Both the position numbers and the translations under genes were made by a program. A stretch of DNA of 39,990 nt, from IMG/VR virus record IMGVR_UViG_3300037432_000005, positions 1 to 39,990 of that record. One strand, 5' to 3'. Within the stretch, counting starts at the first letter, position 1, and the number at the start of each line of letters is the position of its first letter. Source of the stretch: a virus. Below are positions 1 to 8,828 of this stretch, one piece after another. The notes beneath the pieces are model-generated. The model searched no databases, was not told the origin of the DNA, and saw only the letters and a program-made list of their open reading frames with translations.

Positions 1-127
1 GGCGGCGCTGGCTGAGTACGAGCAGGCTAAGGGCCCGAGCTACACGCCGCCCGTGCCGCCGCCAGCTGAGCTGGGTTTCGACATCGACAAGTGGAATCGG
101 ATGCCGCGCGCCGAGCGCCGCGCCGTT
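1..127. repeat. Terminal direct repeat (assembly overlap of a circular genome)
   Basis: Bases 1-127 are identical to 39864-39990. The repeat lies inside a small open reading frame that reads through the junction without interruption, which shows that the two window ends are adjacent in the real molecule. A 127-nt overlap equals a common maximum k-mer of short-read assemblers, so this is more likely a circularisation overlap than a biological terminal repeat. The unique circle is then 39,863 bp. Confidence 0.95.
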
Positions 128-157
128 CTGCGCTTCGCGAAGAAACGACGGAAGTAA
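1..157 (+). CDS. Small basic protein, C-terminal part (gene spans the circular junction)
   Basis: This is the 3' part of a 64-residue gene whose ATG is at 39826. The frame runs through the terminal overlap and stops with TAA at 155-157. The predicted protein has an Ala/Glu-rich helical start, a Pro-rich middle (PPVPPP), and a strongly basic end finishing KKRRK. The stop overlaps the next start (TAATG), which indicates translational coupling. The gene lies between the two terminase subunits, a place where actinophages often carry small packaging-associated or unknown genes. No family was recognised. Confidence 0.7.
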   Translation, partial: AALAEYEQAKGPSYTPPVPPPAELGFDIDKWNRMPRAERRAVLRFAKKRRK

Positions 158-342
158 TGGTCGCTCGATTTAAGCCGGTCAGAATAGACCTGACAGAATC
201 GGGCATAAAGCTTATCGCTGCATACCTGCAGGATAGAATGGGAATGTCGCAGGAAGAGTCAGAAGTGGCGGCGCTTAATTATCTCGACGAAAGAGGTCCA
301 TTCTTTATCGAGATGCAGATTGAGGCCGAAAAGAGAAAATGA
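157..342 (+). CDS. Small protein upstream of large terminase, unknown
   Basis: The gene encodes 61 residues, starting at the ATG that overlaps the preceding TAA (TAATG); its TGA overlaps the terminase ATG (ATGA). The segment KPVRIDLTESGI followed by two predicted helices has the general shape of a small ribbon-helix-helix or helical protein, but this is only a resemblance. Codon use is clearly more AT-rich (AGA, ATA, TTA codons) than in neighbouring genes, which suggests a recent acquisition. Function is unknown. Confidence 0.6.
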   Translation: MVARFKPVRIDLTESGIKLIAAYLQDRMGMSQEESEVAALNYLDERGPFFIEMQIEAEKRK

Positions 343-2120
343 CCATCGAGACCGCCCGGCGACCCGACGAGTTCGCCGGCTACCGACGCGACCCATGGTT
401 CGGTACGCAGGCATGGGTCTCGTTGCCGTGGCCGGACGTGCCGGCCGCGAAGGAGCGGCTGATCCGGAACTCGCTCGGGCCCGGGCTGATCGACTGGGCG
501 GAAGGACGCGGCGAAGGCCCCGGCCTGATCCACTACCAGACCGGCGACCCGTGGCGGTACACGGCGGGGCAGAAGCGATTCCTGATCCTGTGGTACGCCT
601 ACGACCCGGAAACGGGACGTTTCACGTACCGCCGCGGAGTCAAGCGCGGCGCCAAGGGCACCGGGAAAGACCCGTTCGCGGCGTCGTGGCTGAACGGCGA
701 GCTCGTCGGCCCGACGCAGCTTGCCTGGGACGAGGACGAGCAGCGCTGGTACGGGCGGGCGCACGGCATGCCGCTTGTGCAGATCGCGTCCAACTCCGAG
801 GCCCAGAGCAAGGACGTCCTACGGGTCGCGAACGCTATGTGGTCGCGGGAGGCGCGCGAGTTCTACGACCTCGATTGCGGCGAGACGCGCACGAATATCC
901 GCTACTCGGGCGGCCGCATGGAGGTGCTGACCGCCTCCGAGATGAGCGCCGAAGGCGACCCCGCCACCGCGATCGCACTCAACGAGACCCACCACATGAC
1001 GCGGACCTCGGGCGGGCACCGGGTGGCCGCGGTCGCCCGGCGTAACGTCGGCAAGTCGCCGGCCTACCTACAGGCGCGCATGATCGACTTCACGAACGCG
1101 CACCCGCAGGGCACCGACAGCGTGGGTGAGAAGTCGTTCGAGGCGTGGCAGGCGCAGATGTCCAATCCGAAGCTCAAGCAGGACATCCTGTACGACTCGA
1201 TCGAGGCGCCGCCGGAGCTGGACGCCTACAAAGAGGCGGACCGCAAAGAGGCGCTCCGGGCGGCGTACGCCGATGCCCCGTGGGCAGACCTCGAGCGCCT
1301 CGACGGCGAAGTCATGGATGCCGAGACGTCGCTCGCCGACACGATCCGGTTCTACTTCAACGGTCTGGCCGCGGCCGAGGACGCGTGGATCGACCCGCGC
1401 AAGTTCGACGCGCTGGCCCGGCCGGACATCGTGGTCGCGGACGGCACGCAGATCTCGATGTTCCTGGACTGCTCGAAGAGCGGTGACGCGACCGGCCTGG
1501 TCGGGTGTCGGCTGAGCGACGGCTTCGTGTTCAAGATCGGGTGCTGGGTACCGCCCCGCGGCAAGGCCGGTGAGGGCTACCTCGTGCCGCGCGAGCAGGT
1601 CGACGGCGCGGTTCGGTTCGCCTTCGACAAGTACAAGATCGAGTGGTTTGGCGTCGACCCGTCACCGGCCAAGGACGACGAGACCGAGGCGCTCTACTGG
1701 CTACCGCTCGTCGACGAGTGGCACCGCGACTTTCACAAAAAGCTCAAGGTGTGGGCATTCAGCCCACAGGGTCACAAGGCCACCAACGCCGTCCTTTTCG
1801 ACATGCGCATCAAGACGCCGGGCGGGCAGGCACGTAACGCCCTGTTCACGCAGGCAGCGATGCAGACCGCCAGCGACATCGACGAGGCCGGCACGCTGCT
1901 GTGGGACGGCGACACGCTCTTCAAGACGCACACTCATCAGGCCAAGCGCCGGACCAACCCCTGGGGCGTCAGCCTCGGCAAGGTGACGCGTGACTCCGAG
2001 AAGCACATCGACCTCGCGGTTTGCATGGTCGGCGCTCGAATGGGGCGCCGGACCGTACTAAACTCCGGGAAGGTGCGCACGCGTCGTGACGGCGCCCGAT
2101 CTGGACGGGCGGTTTTCTGA
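339..2120 (+). CDS. terL: Terminase large subunit
   Basis: This 593-residue protein is the ATP-driven DNA packaging motor and nuclease. A P-loop (RGAKGTGK, residues 103-110) and a Walker B-like strand with the catalytic acid (AIALNETHHM, residues 211-220, Glu216) mark the N-terminal ATPase. The C-terminal RNase H-fold nuclease is suggested by ISMFLDCSKSGD (Asp377, Asp383), a later FGVDPSPAKDD, and the late HIDLAV aspartate. Length fits the family. The start ATG overlaps the stop of the preceding gene. The order small subunit, small genes, large subunit, portal is typical of actinophages. Confidence 0.95.
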   Translation: MTIETARRPDEFAGYRRDPWFGTQAWVSLPWPDVPAAKERLIRNSLGPGLIDWAEGRGEGPGLIHYQTGDPWRYTAGQKRFLILWYAYDPETGRFTYRRGVKRGAKGTGKDPFAASWLNGELVGPTQLAWDEDEQRWYGRAHGMPLVQIASNSEAQSKDVLRVANAMWSREAREFYDLDCGETRTNIRYSGGRMEVLTASEMSAEGDPATAIALNETHHMTRTSGGHRVAAVARRNVGKSPAYLQARMIDFTNAHPQGTDSVGEKSFEAWQAQMSNPKLKQDILYDSIEAPPELDAYKEADRKEALRAAYADAPWADLERLDGEVMDAETSLADTIRFYFNGLAAAEDAWIDPRKFDALARPDIVVADGTQISMFLDCSKSGDATGLVGCRLSDGFVFKIGCWVPPRGKAGEGYLVPREQVDGAVRFAFDKYKIEWFGVDPSPAKDDETEALYWLPLVDEWHRDFHKKLKVWAFSPQGHKATNAVLFDMRIKTPGGQARNALFTQAAMQTASDIDEAGTLLWDGDTLFKTHTHQAKRRTNPWGVSLGKVTRDSEKHIDLAVCMVGARMGRRTVLNSGKVRTRRDGARSGRAVF

Positions 2121-3595
2121 TGGTGCTGAGCGCCGATGACGTGTTTGCGGCAGCCAACGACATGGAGAGCATGCTCAATCAGGAGCGCACGCAGCTCGAC
2201 GTCCTGCGGCTGTACTCCACGGGCAAGCAGCGCATGCCGATCGTCATCCCACAGGATGCCCCGGTCGAGGTCCGCGAGATGGCCCGGATCTCGCGCATCA
2301 ACCTGATCAAGATAGTCATCGAGTCGCTGGTCGAATCGCTCTTCGTCGACAACTTCCGCAGCATCGACCCGCCGGCGAACCCCGAGGACGACCCCGCGCA
2401 GGCGATCTGGGCGGTCTGGCAGGCCAACCGCTTCGACGCCAAGCAGTCCGCGCTCTACCGGGCCGTGTTCGAGTACGGCTACGCGTACGAGCGCATCGTG
2501 CCCGGCGTCGACCAGCGGACCGGCGAGAAGCGACCCGTCATGCGAGCCGTCTCGCCGCGGCGCATGACCGCCCTCTACGTCGACGACAACGACGACTGGC
2601 CCGCCTACACCTTCGAGAAGCGCCGCCGCGGCCGGCACTTCATCTACGAGCTGACCGACGAGCAAGGTCTGATCTACACGCTCGGCCGCGACGACAAGGG
2701 CAGGTTCGGCCTCATCGGCGATCCGGCCGATACCGGTCTCGGCTACAACCCGACCGTGCGGTTCATGGACGCCGAGGACCTCGACCTCGAGGACGAACCC
2801 GTCGCGCTCTCGCTCCCGGCGCCGGCGGGCAACGAGACGTGCGTCGTGGCCGGTCAGGTCGCGCCGCTGATGACCCTGCAGGATCAGGCGGACATGACCA
2901 CGTTCGCGCTCAAGGGCGCCGAGTGGTATTCCGCCTTCCGCCAGCGGTACATCAAGGGATGGACGCCCGGTAACCGCGGCGAGAAGATGCGCATGGGCGC
3001 CTCGCAGGTGTGGTCGTTCGAGGATCACCCCGACGACATCGAGCTCGGCGAGTTCAACCAGACCGAGCTGTCCGGCTTCCTGAACTCCCGGGCCGAGACC
3101 GCCCGGTTCGTCGCCACCCTGTCGCAGACCCCGGTGCACGAGCTGATCGGCGAGCTGGTCAACCTGTCCGCCGAGGCGCTCGCGGCGGCCGAGGCCGGCC
3201 GGGACCGCAAGACGGATGAGCGCAAGACGGGCATGGGTGAGTCGCACGAGCAGTCCGCCCAGTGCATCGGCGACCTGATCGGCGTCGAAGTGCCCGACGA
3301 CTTCGAGGTCGTCTGGCGCGACACGTCCGCCCGGGCCTTCTCGGCAGTCGTCGACGCCCTCGGCAAGCTCGCACAGATGCTGCAGATTCCCCCGCAGATG
3401 CTCTGGGACCGCATCCCCGGCTTCACGCGGCAGGACGTCGAGCGGGCCAAGCTGCTCGCCGCACAGGGCGACTCGCTCGGCCAGCTCACGTCCCTGCTCG
3501 ACCGCCAGGCGGGCACCGTCAACCCGGGCACGCCGCAGCCCGGCGAGACGCAGACGCAATCCGGCCTGATCCTGCCTCCGGGGACGCGTACCTGA
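2120..3595 (+). CDS. Portal protein
   Basis: This 491-residue protein fits the SPP1 gp6-like portal family. It would form the dodecameric ring at the capsid vertex through which DNA is packaged and to which the connector binds. The start ATG overlaps the terminase stop (TGATG). The N-terminal half (ARISRINLIKIVIESLVESLF, then EYGYAYERIVPG) and the segment after residue 240 rich in QDQADMTTFALK look like actinophage portals. A Gln/Thr-rich tail ends the protein. Position between terminase and the MuF-like gene supports the call. Confidence 0.9.
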   Translation: MVLSADDVFAAANDMESMLNQERTQLDVLRLYSTGKQRMPIVIPQDAPVEVREMARISRINLIKIVIESLVESLFVDNFRSIDPPANPEDDPAQAIWAVWQANRFDAKQSALYRAVFEYGYAYERIVPGVDQRTGEKRPVMRAVSPRRMTALYVDDNDDWPAYTFEKRRRGRHFIYELTDEQGLIYTLGRDDKGRFGLIGDPADTGLGYNPTVRFMDAEDLDLEDEPVALSLPAPAGNETCVVAGQVAPLMTLQDQADMTTFALKGAEWYSAFRQRYIKGWTPGNRGEKMRMGASQVWSFEDHPDDIELGEFNQTELSGFLNSRAETARFVATLSQTPVHELIGELVNLSAEALAAAEAGRDRKTDERKTGMGESHEQSAQCIGDLIGVEVPDDFEVVWRDTSARAFSAVVDALGKLAQMLQIPPQMLWDRIPGFTRQDVERAKLLAAQGDSLGQLTSLLDRQAGTVNPGTPQPGETQTQSGLILPPGTRT

Positions 3596-4407
3596 TGGCC
3601 GTCACCGAGGCCGCATCGCGGCTGACCGTCGAGTACCGGGCTGAGCAGCTCGCGCTAAGGGCGGGCTCGATCCGTAACCTCATGCTGCTCTGGAAGGCGG
3701 TCGACCCGACCAGGCTCGGTGACACGATCGACGTGTTCTCCCACGCCGCCGCGCTGCTTACGTCGCAGGGCTTCGATCAGTCCGCGGCGCTCGGCGAGCA
3801 GTACTTCACGGCGTTTCGCGGCGCCGAGAACGTACGCGGGCGCGCGCCACGTATAGGCCTGCCGGCCAAGCTGTCGCTCGCCAAGACGCAGGGCCTGCTA
3901 CGGGGGAGCGCCCTCTCGGGCATCATCAACGCGCGCCGGTCCGGCGCCTCGCTGCAGATCGCGTCGAGCAATGGACTGGTCAACGTCATCGGCACGATGG
4001 CCAAGCTCATCCTGACCGGCGGCAATAACACCGTGCTCAACGGCGTGCAGGCCGACCGCCAGGCGACCGGTTGGGCGCGCGTCACGTCGTCCGGCGCGTG
4101 TGCTTTCTGCCGCATGCTGTCGTCCCGCGGCGCCGTCTACCGCTCGGAGCGCTCGGCCGGTTTCGAGCCGCATGATCATTGCGCGTGCACGGCCGAGCCG
4201 ATCTACGGCGCTGCCACGCCCCTCGACCAGTCGAAAGAGCATCGGAACGAATACCAGACCGCGCAGGCATGGGCGCGTCAGGCTGGTAATCTCTCGTCAG
4301 GCACGTCTAACAACGCGCTTAACAACTACCGCCGCTGGCTTGCGGCGGGTAAGCCGACACCGGGCTCAGACGGTGGTGCAAGCGACGGAGGAAATTCCGG
4401 TGAGTGA
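3595..4407 (+). CDS. MuF-like minor head protein
   Basis: The gene encodes 270 residues, starting at an ATG that overlaps the portal stop (TGATG). The C-terminal half carries a Cys/His cluster (GACAFCRMLSSRGAVY ... HDHCACTAEPIYG) typical of MuF/VG15-like head morphogenesis proteins, where it probably binds zinc. These proteins attach to the portal and often enter the cell with the DNA. No separate prohead protease was recognised in the window. The last bases overlap the scaffold gene. Confidence 0.85.
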   Translation: MAVTEAASRLTVEYRAEQLALRAGSIRNLMLLWKAVDPTRLGDTIDVFSHAAALLTSQGFDQSAALGEQYFTAFRGAENVRGRAPRIGLPAKLSLAKTQGLLRGSALSGIINARRSGASLQIASSNGLVNVIGTMAKLILTGGNNTVLNGVQADRQATGWARVTSSGACAFCRMLSSRGAVYRSERSAGFEPHDHCACTAEPIYGAATPLDQSKEHRNEYQTAQAWARQAGNLSSGTSNNALNNYRRWLAAGKPTPGSDGGASDGGNSGE

Positions 4408-4978
4408 CGGCGGCGAAGGCGGCACGAGCGAGAAGACCTACACCCGCGACGAGGTGAAGTCCATGATCGCCGCGGAGGTCCGCAAGACGCAGCAGAGGTT
4501 CTCGGACTACGACGAGCTCAAGCAGGCGGCCGAGGCCGCGGCCGGCAGCAAGTCGCAGCTTGACAAGATCCAAGATGCTCTCGACAAGGCCAACGCTCGC
4601 GCTGAGCGCGCCGAGGCGGACGCACTTCGCTCAGCGGTCGCGCAAGAACTCGGCCTGACCGCCAAGCAGGCGCGGCGACTCTCCGGGGCGACCCGCGACG
4701 AGCTGCTCGCCGACGGTCGTGAACTGATCGAAGACCTCGGCATCAAGCCGGGCAGCAAGGACGGGGCCGGCAACGGCGCCGAGGGTGACGGTAAGCCGCA
4801 GGACGGCGCGGCCGAGGGGGACGGCGCCGGCACGACGGAGGACAACGACGACGCCCGTACGCGGGCGCCGCGGGCGCGGCCACGCGAGTCGCTGCGCTCC
4901 GGCGCCGCTATGAGCGAGCCGAGGACCGACGAGATGGACCCCCGCAAGCTCGCCGAATCGGTGGCGAAACGGTTCTAG
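4400..4978 (+). CDS. Capsid scaffolding protein
   Basis: This 192-residue protein starts at GTG 4400, chosen because a GGAGG ribosome site lies at 4387-4391. The middle is a long charged helix or coiled coil (ELKQAAEAAAGSKSQLDKIQ, then ALDKANARAERAEADALR). It is followed by a Gly/Asp/Glu-rich flexible region and a C-terminal helix ending LAESVAKRF. This composition and the position just before the coat gene are characteristic of scaffolding proteins that shape the procapsid and then leave it. Confidence 0.85.
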   Translation: MSDGGEGGTSEKTYTRDEVKSMIAAEVRKTQQRFSDYDELKQAAEAAAGSKSQLDKIQDALDKANARAERAEADALRSAVAQELGLTAKQARRLSGATRDELLADGRELIEDLGIKPGSKDGAGNGAEGDGKPQDGAAEGDGAGTTEDNDDARTRAPRARPRESLRSGAAMSEPRTDEMDPRKLAESVAKRF

Positions 4979-5025
4979 ACAGCGCGGAACGGACAGAGTG
5001 CCGGCCGCCGAAGAAAGGGAGATAG

Positions 5026-6006
5026 GTGCCTAACACCTTCCTCAAGGCGACCCAGATCGCGCAGATGACGGTCGGCCTGCTCTACCGTGACCTGACCGTT
5101 GCGGGCACGGTGTGGACCGATGCCGTCAACCCGGGCGAGTTCACGGGCGCCTTCAACGACACCGTGACCATGCGCGTCCCGGCCCGGCGCACCGCCCGCA
5201 CGCGTACCCTGCGCGCGGGTACCGCCATCGTCAACGACACCTCGACGGAGTTCGGCGTCGACGTCAAGCTCGACACCGACGTCTACAACGGCGCGCCGAT
5301 TACCGACGAGGACCTGTCCCTGTCGATCACGGACTTCGGCGCGCAGATCCTGCAGCCGCAGACCCGCGCGGTCGCCGAGGGCCTCGAAGACAAGATCGCC
5401 GACACGATCGAGGGCGCGACCTACCAGGCCGGCATGACCGTCGACGCAGACAACGCCGAGTTCGACGACGACCTCAACAACACCGACTGGTACAAGGTCT
5501 TCACGCGGTCGCGCAAGCTGCTCAACCAGAAGAACGTCCCCCCGACCCAGCGGTTCGCGCTGGTCGGCACCGACGTCGAGGAGCAGATCCTCAACTCGGA
5601 TCGCCTCGTGCGCTTCGACAACATCGGTGAGGAAGCGCCGCAGGCGCTGCGCAACTCGGTCATCGGCACCCTGGCCGGCTTCGTGATCGTCCCGTCCAAC
5701 TCGATCGATCCGGGCGGCGCGTACGCGTACCACCGGACCGCCTTCGTGATGGCGACCCGCGCCCCGCTCGTGCCCCGCGGCGTGGCCTTCGGCACCACGC
5801 AGAACCTCGGCGGCGGCGGCTCGACCGGCTACTTCAACGGCGTGTCCGCTCGGTGGATCATGGACTACGACTACACGAACACGACCGACCGGTCGCTCGT
5901 GAACTCGTGGGTCGGTACCGCGGTCGTCAAGGACCCGGTTACGCCGTCGGACCCCGCGTCGACCTTCGTCCTGAACCGCGCCGTCAAGATCACCAACGGT
6001 AGCTGA
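5026..6006 (+). CDS. Major capsid (coat) protein, HK97 fold, P22-coat-like
   Basis: The gene encodes 326 residues. GTG 5026 was chosen because an AAAGGGAG ribosome site lies about 6 nt upstream. The opening (MPNTFLKATQIAQMTVGLLY), the later TVTMRVPARR, and ITDEDLSLSITDFG match coat proteins of actinophages in the P22 coat/gp5-like family. The protein would form the icosahedral shell. It follows scaffold directly and has the expected size. Codon use is strongly biased to C/G-ending codons, consistent with high expression. Confidence 0.92.
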   Translation: MPNTFLKATQIAQMTVGLLYRDLTVAGTVWTDAVNPGEFTGAFNDTVTMRVPARRTARTRTLRAGTAIVNDTSTEFGVDVKLDTDVYNGAPITDEDLSLSITDFGAQILQPQTRAVAEGLEDKIADTIEGATYQAGMTVDADNAEFDDDLNNTDWYKVFTRSRKLLNQKNVPPTQRFALVGTDVEEQILNSDRLVRFDNIGEEAPQALRNSVIGTLAGFVIVPSNSIDPGGAYAYHRTAFVMATRAPLVPRGVAFGTTQNLGGGGSTGYFNGVSARWIMDYDYTNTTDRSLVNSWVGTAVVKDPVTPSDPASTFVLNRAVKITNGS

Positions 6007-6008
6007 TC

Positions 6009-6164
6009 ATGCCTCTCACCCTTCCGGCGCCCGACCCGAAACGCGAGTCCGAGCAGGCCACGGCCGAACTCAAGGACACGCGCGAGGGTCTGCGCCGGAG
6101 GGCTGAGGGCACCGTTTTCGTCCCCGACGCGGCGCCCGGCGCCGACCCGATTCCCTGGGAGTAG
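6009..6164 (+). CDS. Small protein after coat gene, unknown
   Basis: This 51-residue ORF lies two bases after the coat stop and two bases before the next ATG. The protein is Pro-rich at both ends (MPLTLPAPDP; AAPGADPIPWE) with a charged helix between. Its place in a tightly packed structural operon and the good codon use argue that it is real. It may be a minor capsid or head-completion peptide, but no family was recognised. Confidence 0.6.
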   Translation: MPLTLPAPDPKRESEQATAELKDTREGLRRRAEGTVFVPDAAPGADPIPWE

Positions 6165-6166
6165 GC

Positions 6167-6520
6167 ATGGCAGGATTCGTCGCTTCGGGCCTCAACGACG
6201 CGGTTAACGGCATCGCGACCGCGGGCACGTGGATCAGCGCGCACACCGCAGACCCGTCGACCGGCGGCGGCAGCGAGGTCACGGGCGGCACCTACGCCCG
6301 CAAGCAGACCACCTGGGCTGCCGCGTCCAACGGCGTCCGCGCGGGCTCGCAGGTGAGCATCGACATCCCGGCCGGCACGACCGTGACCCACTGGGGCGTG
6401 TGGTCGGCCTCGTCGTCCGGCACCTTCAAGGGCGGCTTCGCGCTCGACGACCCGGAGGCCTTTGGCTCAGCGGGCACGCTGCAGCACACGCCGACTCTCT
6501 CGGTCGCCAACCCGGCGTAA
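6167..6520 (+). CDS. Small structural protein, decoration or tail-fibre-like
   Basis: The protein is 117 residues, rich in Gly, Ser, Ala and Thr, with predicted beta strands. Segments such as TWISAHTADPSTGGGSEVTG and TTVTHWGVWSASSSGTFKGG resemble a family of short actinophage proteins usually annotated as minor tail or fibre proteins, which often carry an H-x-A/G-D-P signature as here (HTADP). Its place right after the coat gene would also suit a capsid decoration protein. The exact role in the virion is an inference. Confidence 0.6.
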   Translation: MAGFVASGLNDAVNGIATAGTWISAHTADPSTGGGSEVTGGTYARKQTTWAAASNGVRAGSQVSIDIPAGTTVTHWGVWSASSSGTFKGGFALDDPEAFGSAGTLQHTPTLSVANPA

Positions 6521-6523
6521 CCC

Positions 6524-7786
6524 GTGGCGACCCGCCACAATCTCAGCCCGAATCCGGCCGCCAAGAACAACGTCACGGGCTGGCAGCAGAGCGGCGCCGT
6601 CGCGCCCACGCGCGTCACCGGCCTGGCCGCCTCGGGCGCGCCGCGCGATACCGGCGCCCAGTGGACGTCCGGCACCTATCAGACGACCGCTTTCGGCGCC
6701 GCCTCGGCCGGCAACGTCTACACCGTCTCGGCCTACGTGCGCGCGTCGACGTTCAACGCGTCCGGGAGAAACGTCTACGTCAACTTCTCGCGCTCCTCCG
6801 GCGGCGATACGCAGCCCTCGAGCGTGAGCGTGTCCTACGTGGCCGACACGTGGCAGCGGGTCAGCATCACGGCCACCGCGCCGGCCAACACGACCGGCGT
6901 CGGGCTGCTGCTCGACGGGCTGAACGCATCCACGCAGACCGTGACCGCGACCGCCGTACTCGTCGAGCAGGCGGGCTCGCTGGCCGACTACTTCGACGGC
7001 GACACAGCGGGCGCGACGTGGGACGGAACTGACGGCAACTCGTCCTCCACGCTGTCCGATACGCCGCCCCCCGTCGTCACGACCGGGACCGCGCCGGCCG
7101 AGGCGGCCGCCTCGTCGAGTACCACGACGGTCCGGGTCGCCTCGTCGACGGCGCCGGTCGAGGCCTCGGCGAGCAGCACCACGAGCACGGCTCGCATCAC
7201 ATCGGGCACGGGCGCCGCCACGCTGTCGGCCTCGAGCAGCTCGGCGACCGCCCGGAGCACGACGTCGACGGCCCCCGCAGCCGCGGTCGCCGAGGCCACC
7301 GCAGCCGGCGTTCGCCCGAGCACGGGGCAGGGCGCCGCAGCGGCTTCCGCGACCGCCCAGATCGTCACCGAGCGCGTCACGGCCGGTACTGCGGCGGCCG
7401 AGGCGACCGCGACGACGACCGGCGGGGACGTGCGCACGACCGCGGGCACGGGCGCCGCCGAGCTGAGCGCTCACGCCGCCACGAGCACCGTCCGGCATAC
7501 GGCCGGCGCAGCGGGCGCACTGGCCACCGCGCACGGCTCGACGACCCGCACGGCGAAAACGTCGAGCGTCGCCCAGGCCGGGGCCGGCGCCTTCGCCTCG
7601 ATCAGCACGCTGCGCACGATCACGGGTACCGCCCGGGCGATCGCCACGGCGTCGGCGAGCCCGACGGCCGTAGCGCACAGCGGGCACCCGCGCATCCTGA
7701 CTAGCACGGTGCCGCTGGCCGAGGAATCGATCGGGCCCGGGGGACGTATCGTTACCTCGACGCAGCCGCGACCGCAGGAGGTTTGA
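6524..7786 (+). CDS. Carbohydrate-binding-like protein with about ten 20-residue repeats
   Basis: The gene encodes 420 residues, starting at GTG 6524, three bases after the previous stop. Residues 1 to about 165 look like a jelly-roll, carbohydrate-binding-module type domain, with the typical opening NLSPNPAAKNNVTGW. From about residue 185 to 395 there are about ten degenerate 20-residue repeats of the form (S/T)GTAxAxAxAxxxTxTxRxT. They are extremely rich in Ala, Ser and Thr and poor in hydrophobics. This suggests an extended surface fibre or spike, possibly glycosylated given the nearby glycosyltransferase genes. Its position before the connector genes is unusual for a receptor-binding protein and would suit a capsid fibre. 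Confidence 0.65.
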   Translation: MATRHNLSPNPAAKNNVTGWQQSGAVAPTRVTGLAASGAPRDTGAQWTSGTYQTTAFGAASAGNVYTVSAYVRASTFNASGRNVYVNFSRSSGGDTQPSSVSVSYVADTWQRVSITATAPANTTGVGLLLDGLNASTQTVTATAVLVEQAGSLADYFDGDTAGATWDGTDGNSSSTLSDTPPPVVTTGTAPAEAAASSSTTTVRVASSTAPVEASASSTTSTARITSGTGAATLSASSSSATARSTTSTAPAAAVAEATAAGVRPSTGQGAAAASATAQIVTERVTAGTAAAEATATTTGGDVRTTAGTGAAELSAHAATSTVRHTAGAAGALATAHGSTTRTAKTSSVAQAGAGAFASISTLRTITGTARAIATASASPTAVAHSGHPRILTSTVPLAEESIGPGGRIVTSTQPRPQEV

Positions 7787-8484
7787 TGCGCCGCTACGAC
7801 CCCGGCGACAAAGCCGCACTGCGGCATACGGTCGTCGACGAGGACGGGACGCCGACCGACGCGACGGTCGCCTTCACGTACACCCCCCCGGGCGGCGACC
7901 CGACGCCCCTCACGCCGACGCACGGCGCCACGGGCGTGTACGACGTCCTCGTGCCCGCCCCGGATTACGGCGTCTACAGCTGGGTCTGGTCGGTCTCCGG
8001 CACGATCGTCGACTTCGAGACCGGCAAGTTCTACGTCGCCGACAACGACAGCTTGCTCCTGCCGCCGCTCGCCAGCTTCGACCTGTTCGTCCGCAAGCTC
8101 GGCTACACGCCGACCGGCCCCGAGGCGGACCGGGCCGGCGACATGCTCGACGCCGCGTCGACGCTGATCCGCGACCTTGCCGCCAAGACGTGGGTCGACA
8201 CCGACACCGGTGCCCTGCAGGACGTCCCGCGGCGTGTCGCGCGGGTGTGCGTCGAGTCCGCCTACCGCGCCTTCGGCAACCCCGAGGCGCTCACGCAGCG
8301 CGGCATCGGCGACAGCAACAAGAGCTTCGACCGGGCCAAGCGCGAGGGTGGCGAAGCGGTCTACCTGACCAAGCGCGAGGAAGACGACGTGCTTGCCGCC
8401 GCGGGGTCGTCGACCTTCGCAGCGATCACGCTGGTCAGCCCGTACAGCGCCGACCAGCTTCTCGACCCGTGGGTCGAGGCATGA
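7786..8484 (+). CDS. Head-tail connector (adaptor) with N-terminal beta domain
   Basis: This 232-residue protein starts at ATG 7786, which overlaps the previous stop; AGGAGG lies at 7776-7781. Residues 1-85 form an immunoglobulin-like or beta-sandwich domain (TFTYTPPGGDPTPL ... GVYSWVWSVSGTIVDFETGKFYV). Residues 95-200 are helical and resemble HK97 gp6/SPP1 gp15-type adaptors (LGYTPTGPEADRAGDMLDAA ... RVARVCVESAYRAF). Adaptors bind the portal ring underneath. The extra N-terminal domain is less usual and may be exposed. Confidence 0.7.
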   Translation: MRRYDPGDKAALRHTVVDEDGTPTDATVAFTYTPPGGDPTPLTPTHGATGVYDVLVPAPDYGVYSWVWSVSGTIVDFETGKFYVADNDSLLLPPLASFDLFVRKLGYTPTGPEADRAGDMLDAASTLIRDLAAKTWVDTDTGALQDVPRRVARVCVESAYRAFGNPEALTQRGIGDSNKSFDRAKREGGEAVYLTKREEDDVLAAAGSSTFAAITLVSPYSADQLLDPWVEA

Positions 8485-8828
8485 CGCTCCCGGTCGGCGC
8501 CTACGAGCTGCGCGAGACGCTGACCAACTGGCGGCGCGTCTCGACGCCCGATCCGCTCGGCGGCACCTCGAGCACGCTGCAGCAGGTAGGCAGCGTGCAG
8601 GCCAGGGTGTCACAGCCGACCGCGGCCGAGCAGCTCGAGGCGCAGCAGGCCGGCAGCAACCTGACGATGATCGTGCACATGCTCCCGGGCACGGCCGTCT
8701 ACCGGGGCGACGAGCTGCGCCGCGCCAACGGCGACAAGCTGCGGGTCAAGTACACGATCTCGCCGTCCGACCCGTCCGCCTACCTGCGCGCCGACTGCGA
8801 GCAGATACAGGCCGAGGGGTCGCAGTGA
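8481..8828 (+). CDS. Head-tail adaptor/stopper
   Basis: The gene encodes 115 residues, starting at an ATG that overlaps the previous TGA. The sequence (LTNWRRVSTPDPLGGTSS ... VQARVSQPTAAEQLEAQQ ... YRGDELRRANGDKLRVK) fits the phage head-tail joining family (SPP1 gp16-like): a small beta-barrel that closes the portal and meets the tail. Position directly after the gp6-like adaptor supports this. Confidence 0.75.
   Translation: MTLPVGAYELRETLTNWRRVSTPDPLGGTSSTLQQVGSVQARVSQPTAAEQLEAQQAGSNLTMIVHMLPGTAVYRGDELRRANGDKLRVKYTISPSDPSAYLRADCEQIQAEGSQ

Noticed and set aside
1937-3559. 540-codon minus-strand open frame opposite the portal gene
   Set aside because: It is an antisense shadow typical of GC-rich genes, with Arg/Val/Leu/Asp/Gly-rich composition, and lies opposite a confident coding gene.
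5112-5630. Arg-rich frame inside the coat gene
   Set aside because: It is an alternative-frame shadow with no start context and composition unlike any neighbour.
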